A stretch of 64,000 nucleotides of DNA. Origin: Nymphaea colorata. Taxonomy: Eukaryota > Streptophyta > Magnoliopsida > Nymphaeales > Nymphaeaceae. Of the stretch, positions 1 to 11,201 are shown piece after piece. A program made the position numbers and the translations under genes. Positions within the stretch are counted from its first letter, which is position 1; each line of letters opens with the position of its first letter. The DNA is taken from the NCBI RefSeq assembly GCF_008831285.2, contig NC_045138.2, positions 12,348,571-12,412,570 of the forward strand. Direction: 5' to 3'. The notes under the pieces were generated by a model that was not told the origin of the DNA, did no database searches, and was given only the letters and a program-made list of their open reading frames with translations.

Positions 1-3000
1 GCTCTTTCTCTTCTCTTAAATATTGCTTTGATTTTATCCATGCATAGTCTTTGCTTTTTTATTTATATGTGAATGCACGAGGAGAATGAGAGTATGGTTT
101 AGGATTTCCTTCTTATGCTATTTTAAATTTTGAAGTTGGGACTTGTCCAACCCGGGTTGAACCCTTACGAATATGTACATGTTAAAAATGCATCTTCATG
201 TCATTACGTTTAGTTTTCTTCTTAATCAACCAATGAGGAACACTAACGAGTGCTTTATTATGGTGTTTGTTTTTCTTTCATACCCAACGGTGGAAGAAAT
301 ATATTCTTTGTAACAAACAAAATAATAACATTCTATGTTTATATATAAATCATATTTTACAAAAGATTTTTGAAAGAAAATACTCTCTCTAATGTGGCTT
401 TGGAGACTTAGCTTAGGTTCTTGCATGAGTCAAATCTCTCCTCCAGCCTACAGCAAACTTGAGGTCAGTTAATTTTCATTTTTTGATTTATAATCTCCTA
501 AAGATATATATATATATACATGTTATATACATATATATGCACATGATGATTTTTTTCCTTCTCTCTATGTTTCCATATTTTACAAATTTTCATATATACA
601 TGAATACATGTGTAAGTATTCTATTTTCTATCTCTTGAATCTTTTATTTCTCTTTTCAAGACAAATATTTTTCCTTACAAATTTTCTTATACATACACAT
701 ACAAGTATGTATATGTATTTTTCTTTTCCTCTAAAAAAATCTCTTCTTATTCTAATCAATATCACCTTTTTACAAATTTTCATATATGTACATGTGTGAT
801 GGCATGTACACATATATGTACATTATTTTTCATCTCTCTCTCTCTCTTTATAAAGAATATTGCATCTCTTCCACTCCTTCAAACATTTTTCCATGATCTT
901 TTATTTACCTACTTCATCAAGACCAAAACTCAAGTAATGACCCAAAATTGGATTCATGTTTGATGTTCTACAACCTCAATCCATTTTCAAAAAAAATAGT
1001 TCTTTTTATATATGATGATTATCATAACAAAAATCTTAGATTTATGTTATGGTAGGAATGCTCTTAAATGAATTTTATAGTAGGAATGAATGATTTTTCT
1101 TTCCAATCATATGCGATCAATGCATTTGTACATTCACATTCACCTAATACCACTTATGATCACAAGTACCTCTCCAAAAAAATTTAAGCAAGATGAGATA
1201 GAACTCTAACTAGGTAGTAACCGATGAGCAAAATCTCAAACCTACTTAAAGTCTTAAGAGAACACTAAAGTTATTTCAAAATGATTTCCCAAGCTTTCCA
1301 ATGATATTTACAAAGATTTCTCAATCCTAGTTTTCCCCAAAATGTTTCACATTCTCAAATAATTCTTCAAGAACCTCTTCGAAAGTTTGAAACATCAAAA
1401 TTTCAATATTTTTCTACACTGCATATAGAAAAAAGAAAAAAAAAGATGTTTAAGCCAAAATGAAATGCACCAATAATAGACATATCCTTTAGATTGATTA
1501 CCCCCGGTAAAGGCACCAGGAACGGTTAATCGTCGTACCGACGGACGAGTCCCTTTCTCTCTCATTTTCAAAACAACTATTTTTTTGAGCACTCCAAAAC
1601 CAAAAATTTTGAGGATGCGAACATCCACCCCAATAAGTTGGTCTAGCCATTGGCTGCTCTTCAGGGCTACTGCGTAGAGGGATAATGTCACCATGATGGC
1701 TAGGATATGTAGGGTTAGACAACTTACAAAACATGACATGCACAAATAGAGAGCTCTAATGTAATGGGGGCCTAAAATGGAGATTAAAATCAGAAAAGGG
1801 GACAAGTTATGTAAGCATCAATAGGGGCCTAAAATAACTCCCAAACTGAGAGGGAATTTATGTAACCCAAGTTATGTAAGCATGGATGATTATCTCTCAA
1901 TTATTGGTCCTAATGCATATAAGAAATGTACTTATTATTATATGAGGCACCTAGAAGGCTGTATGGCTTGGACGATACTCAGAACTTAGACATTTAGAGC
2001 ACATGCTCTAGTAAAGACAAAGACAAGTCTTACCACGGTCATCACATTTATTTACATGAATGTTTTTTAACTTTGTATATAGACTACTCAGAATGGGGAA
2101 AAAACAAATATATGTACTTGCCATTGTTCTCTCATGTGGGAATTTGAGAGACTGGACCCAACTTGTCAGTACAACGTTTGACTATTCTTCACACACTTAG
2201 CAAGGTCATTAGACCAAAATTACACGTGGTATTCTAGATCTTAAGAACTATTTGTTGTGCTATTCTTAAATGCATGACAAGCAAACATGCCTTGAATTTT
2301 GAAAAGGTGCTTGTTTTGAAATAAAAATGAATCATTAGGGATAGGATTGTGAACCAGGAAAACTCAAACTAAGACTTGGTTCATATTTAGCTCATCATTG
2401 ATCAGTTCAACCGAGCCTAAGCTTGCATGTATGCATGCAACTAGATTGGAGATCTGAGAGGCAACTACTTTTTAGGCACTCTTGATTAAGCTCATGGATT
2501 CACATTGTCATGATTGATCCTAGTCAAAGACTTGGGATGGATTCATTAGGTTTTTAGTGTTGCAGTCTTTAATACTATGTCTACATTACGCATTGGAGTG
2601 GGTTTCTAGGGGTATGTTAAAGATACCTAATTCTATGTCTTAGGAATTCAATATAGGGTTATAGGGCCACCTAGGCTAAACCCTAGTAGACATACAATCC
2701 ACCATAAGATGAGTCATTTTCATTATGTGGGTATTTCCAAGACTAGTGACTAGAGAATTAGAGTATTTCGTACAGATTGCTTCATCCGGTCTATAAGGTG
2801 TTGGCATTGTAGGTCCCACTCAAACATGATGCCCTTCCTACAGAGCTGGTTAAATGGTTTGCATCTAAGAGCTAGGCTAGAAATAAATCTTCCTGCTTGT
2901 GTCCCCTATTGTAGACTATGCAATTCCTTTATATTGGTTGGGGCTGGAATGACAATAATGGCCTTTACTTTTGTTGAATCTACCTCACTCCCCTTGAAAG

Positions 3001-4600
3001 GAGAGGAAGGCATAACTGACCTTCATGACTTAGCCTAGAGAGAGGAAAGCAGACCTTGTCTAGGAAAAGATGAAATGGCCTATACTAAAGCATGGTTAAG
3101 GAATTAAACTATCCAAAGTACAGAAATTACACTACCCCAAGGCAGAAGGAAAACTTGTGCTAAACATGTTATGCATGAAAATACCTTAGGAATGCCTCTA
3201 AGAAAGTAGAAAAAAAAAACAAAAGGAAAAAAATTACCTTACCAGCTGACTGGACTAGACTTGGACATCAACCCCAACCTGACTCACTTAGGCCTTCCTT
3301 CGTTAGAAGACTTGGTTAAGCGCTGCTACAACGCCTAGGGTAGACTTAAAGGGAAGATAGTTTTGGCTTAAAGTGCTTTTTTACTAGAGACCAAGCAAGT
3401 ACACCACTAGGGGAAGAGTTTTCTCCACTTGCTTCCCTATTTTCTAGGTGTAAAGTGCCATGGAATTTGGTGCCTTGGCCTTTATCCAAATTTGCCTGTT
3501 TTTGGCTCTTAAGGGAAGTAAAAACTTCATAACAACAGATATGGGACTAAACTTTAATGCTTAAACCCCTCCTTCTCCTCCTTTTGACATTTTGTATATG
3601 ATTATGTATGGAAACAAGATTTGAGGCTTGAAAATTGATCTATACAAATAGTAGAAGAGTTTTACAAAGTCTATCGACTATGCACAAATGAGAGAAATTG
3701 GGGAGAATATAGTGCAGAAACCATAGTATGTATGACTTATAATGCTCATATAATTGGCAGCATGAATGAATGTTTGGACTCAATGTATTTAGACCTTGGA
3801 TTGAGATCTGAATCTGAGATCTATGGCATGATTTGGATCTGGAAAAACTTCTAGAGGGTTGATCTTGGATTACGATAATCAATATGGATCGGACACCTGA
3901 AGTGAATATAGAATTTGATATAAAGATTTGAATTGAAGATCTAGAAATAGATTTGTCCTAGCCAGGCTCAACTAGAGTTGGGTTCAGACATATTGAGTTC
4001 AAAGTACCCTAGGCTAAGTCGGGTTCTGGGTTCAGTCTAGACTGGGATAGACACAAGATTCTACTGAGCAGGTCAGCCTGGATCAATTCTAAGTCCCTAA
4101 GTTAATGCATGACCTCTATTTAAGTGCATAAAAAATAATACTTAGGTTTATGTAGAAAAAATGCATTCATTAAAAATGGACAATTTATCATTAGCACAAA
4201 AATTGGGTTCTATCTGTCATGTGGGCAGACTAACCACACCCCATTATGAATTAGGTGAAGTTGTAGGCATATGTCAAATTCCAAGTCAAAATTCCATCGT
4301 TTGACTATTAAAAAAATGCTTCCTTTTAAATCACTCACATGTAAATGACTTATTTTAGAGTGATCACGAAAGGCAATATGGCAAAACATGCTTTAGGGCA
4401 TGCCAGCGCAAACTGAACATAGAAATACTCTGGTGAAGTGTATTTGATTGCAAATCAGTGAAGAAACTAGAAAGGGGACATTAGGATTGATCAAAAGTTG
4501 AGCTGCTCACTGACTGACATGTTTGGAACTAGACACTTTTAGTAAATCAATGGAAAGACAATTGAGCTCCATCTAGGATGAGTGAGCTTGAACTGAGCTA
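1..4600. other. Intergenic, no supported gene
   Basis: AT-rich DNA with only short, mutually overlapping frames. A 136-codon and an 81-codon minus frame near 1395-1805 overlap each other and match nothing I know. The part at 3880-4200 is made of GATCTAGA/TTGGGTTC-like words and resembles the unassigned DNA at 51.8-54.5 kb. It is probably old retrotransposon non-coding sequence. Confidence 0.5.
540..830 (+). repeat. Imperfect tandem array with 95-bp period
   Basis: TACAAATTTT begins at 581, 676 and 771, exactly 95 bp apart, each time followed by CATATA/TATACA-type alternating sequence and then a TTTTCTTCTCT-like pyrimidine stretch. Units have diverged. No coding role; overlapping frames are byproducts. 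Confidence 0.6.
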
Positions 4601-5092
4601 AAAACGTAGGTCCAGCATTGAAAAATGCGATCACAGCTTTGTGTGAGCTCAGAGAGAGAGAGAGATCACCCAAAACTCAACTCAACTTTACAAATAAACT
4701 TCCACCTCCAACAAGAAGTTGGAGGAGAACAAAGGCCCAATCAAAAGATTGGGGGGATATGTTAAGCACAAAGCAAAAGAAGCTAAAATTTAACAACCCG
4801 AAACATGAGCCATTGAGCACACCAAAAGAGAACCAAGAAGAAAGGCCACAGTTAAGAAAGGAGCCCAGGAACCCAGCCACCAAGCAACCAAAACACACAC
4901 ACACAGAGTTCTACATAAAGATTGAATTTATAATTATTTGAAAATGTGATCTTAATGATTTCCTTTTGCTCATTATCTTGATTAACATACAATGCATATC
5001 GAAGAAATTCTTCAAAAATGGATGACCGACATTTTTGGAAAAAAAGTTTATTTACGGAACAATAATCAATTTTCAGAGAAGAAATTTTACTC

Positions 5093-5140
5093 TCTCTCTC
5101 TCTCTCTCCCGCCCCACACCCCCCCACCCCCCCCACCCCA
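5093..5140 (-). other. C-rich tract: G-quadruplex candidate on the minus strand
   Basis: After a (CT)n run, the plus strand at 5108-5139 consists of five C-blocks of 3-8 separated by 1-3 nt. The complementary strand therefore meets the G3+N1-7 four-tract G-quadruplex pattern, and the plus strand could form an i-motif. No gene is adjacent. Confidence 0.6.
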
Positions 5141-6690
5141 TCTCAGCGAACATGTCTCCTGATTCCTTTCTTTAGTTTTTTAGCTAGTTTGGATGAATTA
5201 AGTTTAGTAGAAAATTTAGCTTCCAAAATACTTCTATTCCTCAACTGTAGTTAGTTTTCATAATCTGAATATACGGCTTCTTATGCTTTTCTTCACCTAA
5301 CATGTATATGCATCTAGTTGCATATGTTGTGTGCAAGTGTGTACAATGGTGAATTTGATGTACTTGGCTAAAAGGCTGGTTTTAAGATGCTCAAAGTAAA
5401 GGATGTAGGAAGTTTAATAATTGAGGTGTTTAGGCAGAAGAGAAAACCAATCTAGCACGAGAGAGAAAGACGGGAGTACCGAAAGAGAGAGCAGGGGGAG
5501 GTGTCACATTTACTTTTAAAGGATCGAGTTCCGCTCACCAAGGTCGTGCATGCAACAGATATGCACCAAAAAAAAAAAGGGAGGAGGGAGTTTGGGTATT
5601 TTGATCACGTTTGAAAAGGAAGTATCATATCTTCTTGCGAGTTTTATCTTTTTCACTACTTTCTTTTGCCTTTATAGGAAGTTTCCTTTTTTACTGGTAA
5701 GAGGTATTCTGGCCACCACATACTTCCGTTCATATCTTCTTTTGTGCACATTGGTGTGCACATAACCAGCCTGCTTTAATATGCGTATTACGCGTTAAGT
5801 AAAGGAACGGGTATCGTATTCAGGTTGCTTTAAAAATATGTCACCGAGTTTCATACCGAGATCTCCTTAATTGCTCAAGGATGTTATTCATCTTACAATT
5901 GGGAACCAGCTTTGCTTGTTTGTCGATTAATGCCCCTTAATTAATCAAACCATAACTTGCTAATAAATGGGTATCTTACCATAGCAAATTTCCAATACAT
6001 AGCCGAATTAGAACGATAGTCTTATGAATGACGACGATGATGATGATAGTTAATGAACACTAACGTTCATGAATGATGATGGCTATGACGGGTGACGAGA
6101 GTAAATGAAAAAGGACATTGTAGACTCTTTACAGGCCTTCGTCAAAATGTAGGGATGGAGGCTCATTACACTCATTATCTAAAATTTTGAGCGAATTCTC
6201 TGATCTCCCGGAATTGTAACTTCAAGGAGATGACGGGAGACTGCCCTTTTCTTTTCCTTTTTTAATATGAGAGCTCTAGGTATGTCCAGGCATTGCCTTG
6301 TTCAAAAAAATTTAAACCGGGATGGGCTTGTGTGCCAAAGTCAAGGTAACAATTAGGAAATTAACTTTGCTTTAAATTTCAGGCAGTAGGTCCTTTCTTT
6401 GACACCTTTCCTGTTCTCCTTTTGCGACCTACTTACCGCTTATATTAATGCTCATTCAATGTTCGATCATGATGATTTTTTTATCTTTTTTTTTAGTTTT
6501 TCCATGTATTATGACACCATTAAAAATTTACTTTTCTTAGTTTTCCCCTTCTAAATTTCAATTAGTTGATAGCTTTTACTGAGATTTTCTAATTATAAAG
6601 AGTCCTTTTTTGTCAGCATCCCGGCCGGGTTTAGCCAGACTTCTGTCAGATTAGGCTAAGAATTCCTTGCAGGTAACTGTGATTAAGGGG
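5141..6690. other. Intergenic, nothing recognisable
   Basis: AT-rich sequence with a short GATGAT cluster near 6026-6080. No protein-like frame, RNA gene or repeat structure seen. Confidence 0.5.
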
Positions 6691-6906
6691 GAGTTTGGTG
6701 GTTTGAAATTGTGGTTTAAGAATCAAAATTCCATAATCATAATTCTTCCTTAAACTGAAATGGAATCAAAATTCCAAGATTTAGTTTCTTAATTCTGAAA
6801 ACAAAATACCCCATTTGTTTAATAATTTCAATTTTTAAAAAAATGAGCGTTTTGATTCTAAAAGTTCAAGGTATATCAAACATCCTTAAGGTAAAACCAC
6901 CAAACT
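6691..6906. mobile_element. MITE-like element with GTTTGGTGGTTT inverted ends
   Basis: GTTTGGTGGTTT (6693-6704) is repeated in perfect inverted form as AAACCACCAAAC (6894-6905). The AT-rich interior consists of AATTCC/GGAATT-type words. The short element is flanked by TGATTA on both sides (about 6680-6685 and 6906-6911), which could be a target duplication. The structure is like Tourist or other short inverted-repeat MITEs. Confidence 0.55.
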
Positions 6907-7684
6907 GATTACGAAGAAATTGTATCTGAAGTTAAAATTGAATTCATGATTATCCATGTTAATTCCACGGTCAAGTTATAGTGAAACTAACTTCAACTAA
7001 CCAGTAAAGGTCATTTGGCAGCAAGAACACTCCAAATCTGTCTCAAATATTCGAATAGATTTTTGAAACACTACAACTGCTCTAATATATATTTGAATCA
7101 GATTTGTTAGACACTGAATGTCCTTGCTACCTAACGACCCGTATGTACCAAAAGTCTATCAAGGAAATAAATTTCATTTCAGTTCTTTATCAATATATAT
7201 TGGCAAGAGCGTCACTGGTCGGTGCCTAAGTGGGCCAGCAGACGGGCGGACGCTCGATCCTCCCCGGTGGACGGTTCAAATTTAGTTCATTTTGATATAT
7301 TTATATTTTTGCAAGGAGAAACGGAGATGGAGGACTTAATTTGCTGATTGAAGAAACGATTTTGTGGTTCATTTCCGATCCGCAAAGTAGCCTTTATGGT
7401 ACTAATGATGTGATATTAGCTTCTTTGACTTTTAAATATTTTATATAAAAGTGGTAACATTTTACTTTAATTTTGAAAAGTTGTCTTTTCCCACTTTGAA
7501 CTGAAATTTTAGCTTTTAGAGCATGTTTTTCATTTTTCATTTTCATTTCCACTTTTATCTTTTCTTTCTTCCCTCGTTTTTCTATTGCCAAGTAGCTGAG
7601 GTTAGGCAGATAGACGTGCAGCAGCTAAGAGATACATCTTGTTTTGAAGCTTCGAAAACTGTAGATCTCCTTATCTTGTCATTA

Positions 7685-8110
7685 GGGATGTTAGTGGATT
7701 GAATTCAAAGAAAATATACTCTTATCCACATCCACTTTTTTGAATATTTGAATTCAGATTTGAATACCAATAAGGAAAATTCATCTCTGAATCTGAATTC
7801 AAAATATGATTTCGCGATGAGTCTGATTTTTACAATCATATCTGAATCTGAGTTCGAATTTTGAACCGAAATCTGATTCATTTACAAAATATAAGAACAT
7901 ATGTATGGAATATCTATTTAAAATAAATCCAATCCAAATCTAAATCTAAACTCGATCAAATATTTATGTACATCCAAATCCAAATCCAATCAAATATCAT
8001 TTCTTAAATCTAAATCCAATCTAATTTCTTAATCAGATTTTTTTTTTTCATATCCGATTTTTCAAAACAGTTCGGTCAGATATTCAATTCAAGTCGCATA
8101 TAAACATCCC
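7685..8110. repeat. AT-rich dispersed repeat with GGGATGT...ACATCCC ends
   Basis: A 426-bp stretch composed of variants of ATCTGAATTC, AAATCCAAATC and TCAGATTTGAAT, with short inverted ends. The same word composition and similar borders recur at 59795-60235 and 62432-62813, and a partial copy lies near 34741-34830. No coding potential. Confidence 0.5.
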
Positions 8111-8318
8111 AATTTATCACAGTTGATGGCGCTCCTGTTGGGAAGCGTAAACAGATCTACTTCGTCATGCCTTAAATTAGATCTAACTAGCACACATTAA
8201 TTGATTAATGTATATATATTTGATCAAAATGGTCTTCTGATTTCAAAAGGATTGAACATTTTCAAAAAGTCCTCAATATCAGAGGGAAGTTAAAGTCGCC
8301 CAACATTAATTCCTGCAA

Positions 8319-8708
8319 TTGATAAAGAACACAGCGAATTTTAAAATCAAGTTATATAATATTATATATATATATATGGATTTCTCTTTTTTAAAGCGCT
8401 CTATTTCAAGCACAAGATTGGCATTTATTGAAATGAAAAGAGTTCGCATTGTCTCTCCTTTTTCTGAAAAGAAATGGACCTTCCCTGTGGATTTTCAAAA
8501 ACTTATTGAGGAAGGGAGAAGGTTTTGGCATTGTACGTTAGAGAGTGGGGGTTGCCGGAGAATGCGTTGGGGGCGACACGGGGGAGCTGACACATTGAAC
8601 AGTTGCACCCCAAAATGTCCAGCCGCTGACGCCCTACCAAATACTCTTAGTCAAGGACAAACTAGACCCTCACGCGTCACGCCTCACGGAGACGATGCGC
8701 TTCAGTGA
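8319..8708 (+). other. Unassigned 129-codon open frame with GC-rich 3' half
   Basis: The 5' part is AT-rich; the 3' part (about 8520-8700) is clearly GC-richer. The predicted peptide (with KRVRIVSPFSEKKWTFPVDF) matches no family known to me. Probably chance or a relic. Confidence 0.15.
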
Positions 8709-8710
8709 CT

Positions 8711-9286
8711 TGTTTTTAAAACAGTTTATTTCTTTAATTAGTTACCTGTACATGAAAAGATTAATGCATGAAGCGATGTTTGATGTAAAATGAGAAAATA
8801 AATATTATTAAACAATATTACGTTAACATAATTCGGCAGAAAACAGCTTACACAAGAAAATACAGGCATGGACGTTTCTAGATGTTCTAGAAAAAATATG
8901 ATATGTTCACCTAATTAATTAATTATATCTACTTGTAACATTTCAAAAAAAGTTATTGAAGTTTGTGAGATACTTTGAAGGACCTGTAAATGAGATATTT
9001 AAATGATTGATCCTAATTGTTAACCTTTTTTTGCTAGAATCAAATTTGGTTCCGATGGGTTTCAATCTATTAGATCAAATTTTGTTGGGATGGGTTAAAA
9101 GTTTAACCAAATCTGTTAAAAGTTTAGTTAAGTATTAAAAATTATGAGATATCATTAAAGACTTACAATATGGCTATTTAAGTGATTGCTTATCTACATT
9201 CCTAACATTTTTTTTTTGGAAACGAAGACTTATAAAAGGTAGGTTACGATTCATCAAACCAGAGCCTACGCCCAATATAAGAGTAG

Positions 9287-9351
<65 letters not shown>

Positions 9352-10201
9352 AAACATGAAATAGTACTAAATGGATCAGTATGGCCTTATTGGTTAATGC
9401 ATGTTTTCTCCATGTATATAAGCTCAAAAGTTTGTTGTTATAAATATGTTCCACATTTCTTTTATCAGATTTAGATGGAGAAATAATATGATAATGATAA
9501 TTATAATGATACGACGTCGATGGTGACATGACATGATGGATGGGTTGGAAGAGAGATATGATTGACATATACATGTAGCCGCTGATCAGATGTGGTACTT
9601 GACGGTGCAGCCGACACCTTCGAAACCCAAAGCTCTTGAACCAACGCAGTTGCTGGAATGCTTGTTTGCCCTGCCCTCCTTCTATCCCTAATAATCCAGC
9701 ACTCCAGGTTTATATATATATATATATAAATAAAATAATGTCTCTCTAAGGCCCTCAACTACGAAGTTATTTTCAAATTGCCATTCGCTCAACGGGCACC
9801 TTGGCTTTTCAAATTTTCAAATTTAGAGAATTAATGATATAAATTCAGCAGCGCTAGCTGATTTGAATTAATTTCTCATAAACATGGTCAAAATAAGTGT
9901 GCGGAAAGAACTTTAATTTTCTTGTATGACCATTTCTCTTATTTGAATGAACATGGAGAAAGAGTTGAGGGGAGAGAGAGAGAGCAGATGAAGTAAGTTA
10001 AAATGATTTAGGAAGTATGTGGAGAAGCAAATAAATACGCAGTCCTTGTTTTGAGAACCTATTAAGTTCCCAATTCAATACTGCAAGCAGTGGCTGCATG
10101 CCGATTAGCAAGTAATTACAGATAACACAACGGAGATTAATTTCATTACATCACTGGGAGATACATACGTATGCAGGCATGCATGTGCTTGCACATACCC
10201 A
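8711..10201. other. Intergenic, microsatellites only
   Basis: Holds two AT microsatellites (9290-9346 and about 9710-9728). The overlapping minus frames 9266-9574 and 9501-9758 run through these repeats and are not credible genes. Confidence 0.5.
9290..9346. repeat. (AT)n microsatellite
   Basis: About 28 AT repeats without interruption. Frames through it (TyrIle repeats) are not genes. Confidence 0.95.
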
Positions 10202-10411
10202 CAGGGGTGGAGGAGCCAGAATTTTTCTCTTGGGGGCTGAACTGTCATGAGATTTATTGAATATACTTTTTGGAAAGTTTTCACAAGGGTCAGTGCCTGT
10301 TCTTCAAAAGTTTTGTGGACACCAAACTCATATTTTGAAAAGTTTAATGGGTGAATTTTAATTTTCCAAAGTATGAGCAGTGTCCATGGCCCCCTGCCAG
10401 CCCCCACTTGT
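10202..10411. mobile_element. Short hAT-like non-autonomous element upstream of the WIP gene
   Basis: Starts CAGGGGTGGAGGAGCCAG, a sequence like hAT termini in this window, and ends ...GCCAGCCCCCACTTGT. Possible 8-bp duplications CATACCCA (10194-10201) and CATAGGCA (10412-10419) match at 6 of 8 positions. No coding capacity. It sits about 0.8 kb upstream of the WIP start codon. Confidence 0.45.
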
Positions 10412-10658
10412 CATAGGCACACATACACTCACGTCTTCCTTATGTGCAGCTTCTTTTGATTTAATTAATTACCGCATGGTGCCCTTGAATTGCATATGTT
10501 TTACAATGAATAAACATTTTATATATATATATATATATAATGCATTTGCCATGAATCATGAAGCCTTCATTGAGATAATGTGATTCAAAAGATTCGATTT
10601 ACAAGTGAACCAAGAAAAAGAAAATGCTAGCCACAGTCATTTGCGTGCATACACAACC

Positions 10659-10700
10659 TTCTCTCTCTCTCTCTCTATCTCTATCTCTCTCTCTCTCTCT
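10659..10700. repeat. (CT)n microsatellite upstream of the WIP gene
   Basis: A CT run with two TATCT interruptions about 0.5 kb upstream of the WIP start codon. Confidence 0.9.
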
Positions 10701-10739
10701 AAATTTAATGGATGCCATAAGTAGTAGGCAGTGGGTTTA

Positions 10740-11201
10740 TACAAGATGAAAGCATAGGAGAATTAATGAGGGACCCGTGGGCTTGAAACAAGTACTCTCA
10801 TTCATTGAGGGCACTATGGACATTGCCTGCCTACCAAACCACTTGTACATTCTCTTAATGACGGATGGCGTTTCAGGCAACCCCAAGGACCTCAAACCCC
10901 ATCCCTCCAACCACCAGGACACAACCCATTTTATATTTGCCCAAATATTTTGCCAACCATCTGTGCATAAACCATAGCATGGGGGACAACTTCTAGCCCC
11001 ACCCCCCTTCTCGGACTGTCTTCTCTCCCTCTCCCATCTCTCCCCTTCCCCATAAACTTCTCTCACTCTCTCTCTCTCTCTTATATTGGTTGCACATTAG
11101 CTGAAAAGCCCAAACTCTTCCCTTCTCTTCTCTTTCCTGATTTCTATCTCTGTCTAGCTACACTTCCTACATCTTCTGCTTAGCTCTTCCTGCCGCCCAA
11201 C
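10740..11201 (+). promoter_or_regulatory. Proximal promoter and CT-rich 5' leader of the WIP gene
   Basis: The 460 bp before the start codon change from AT-rich to C/T-rich. The pyrimidine-rich block 11020-11090 contains a (CT)n run, like the Y-patch and leader of many plant core promoters. An AC-element-like CTACCAAACC lies near 10830-10840 and a TTTATATTT TATA-like stretch near 10930. The transcription start is not determinable by eye. A 66-codon open frame at 10777-10977 lies here but resembles nothing I know. Confidence 0.4.

Noticed and set aside
1499-1560. Possible hammerhead ribozyme or retrozyme (ACGGACGAGTCCC)
   Set aside because: The conserved CUGAUGA and GAAA core elements could not be placed together on either strand.
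7205-7270. GC-rich stretch resembling a tRNA arm (GGTTCAAATTT)
   Set aside because: No cloverleaf with A, D, anticodon and T arms could be drawn. No tRNA gene was supported anywhere in the window.
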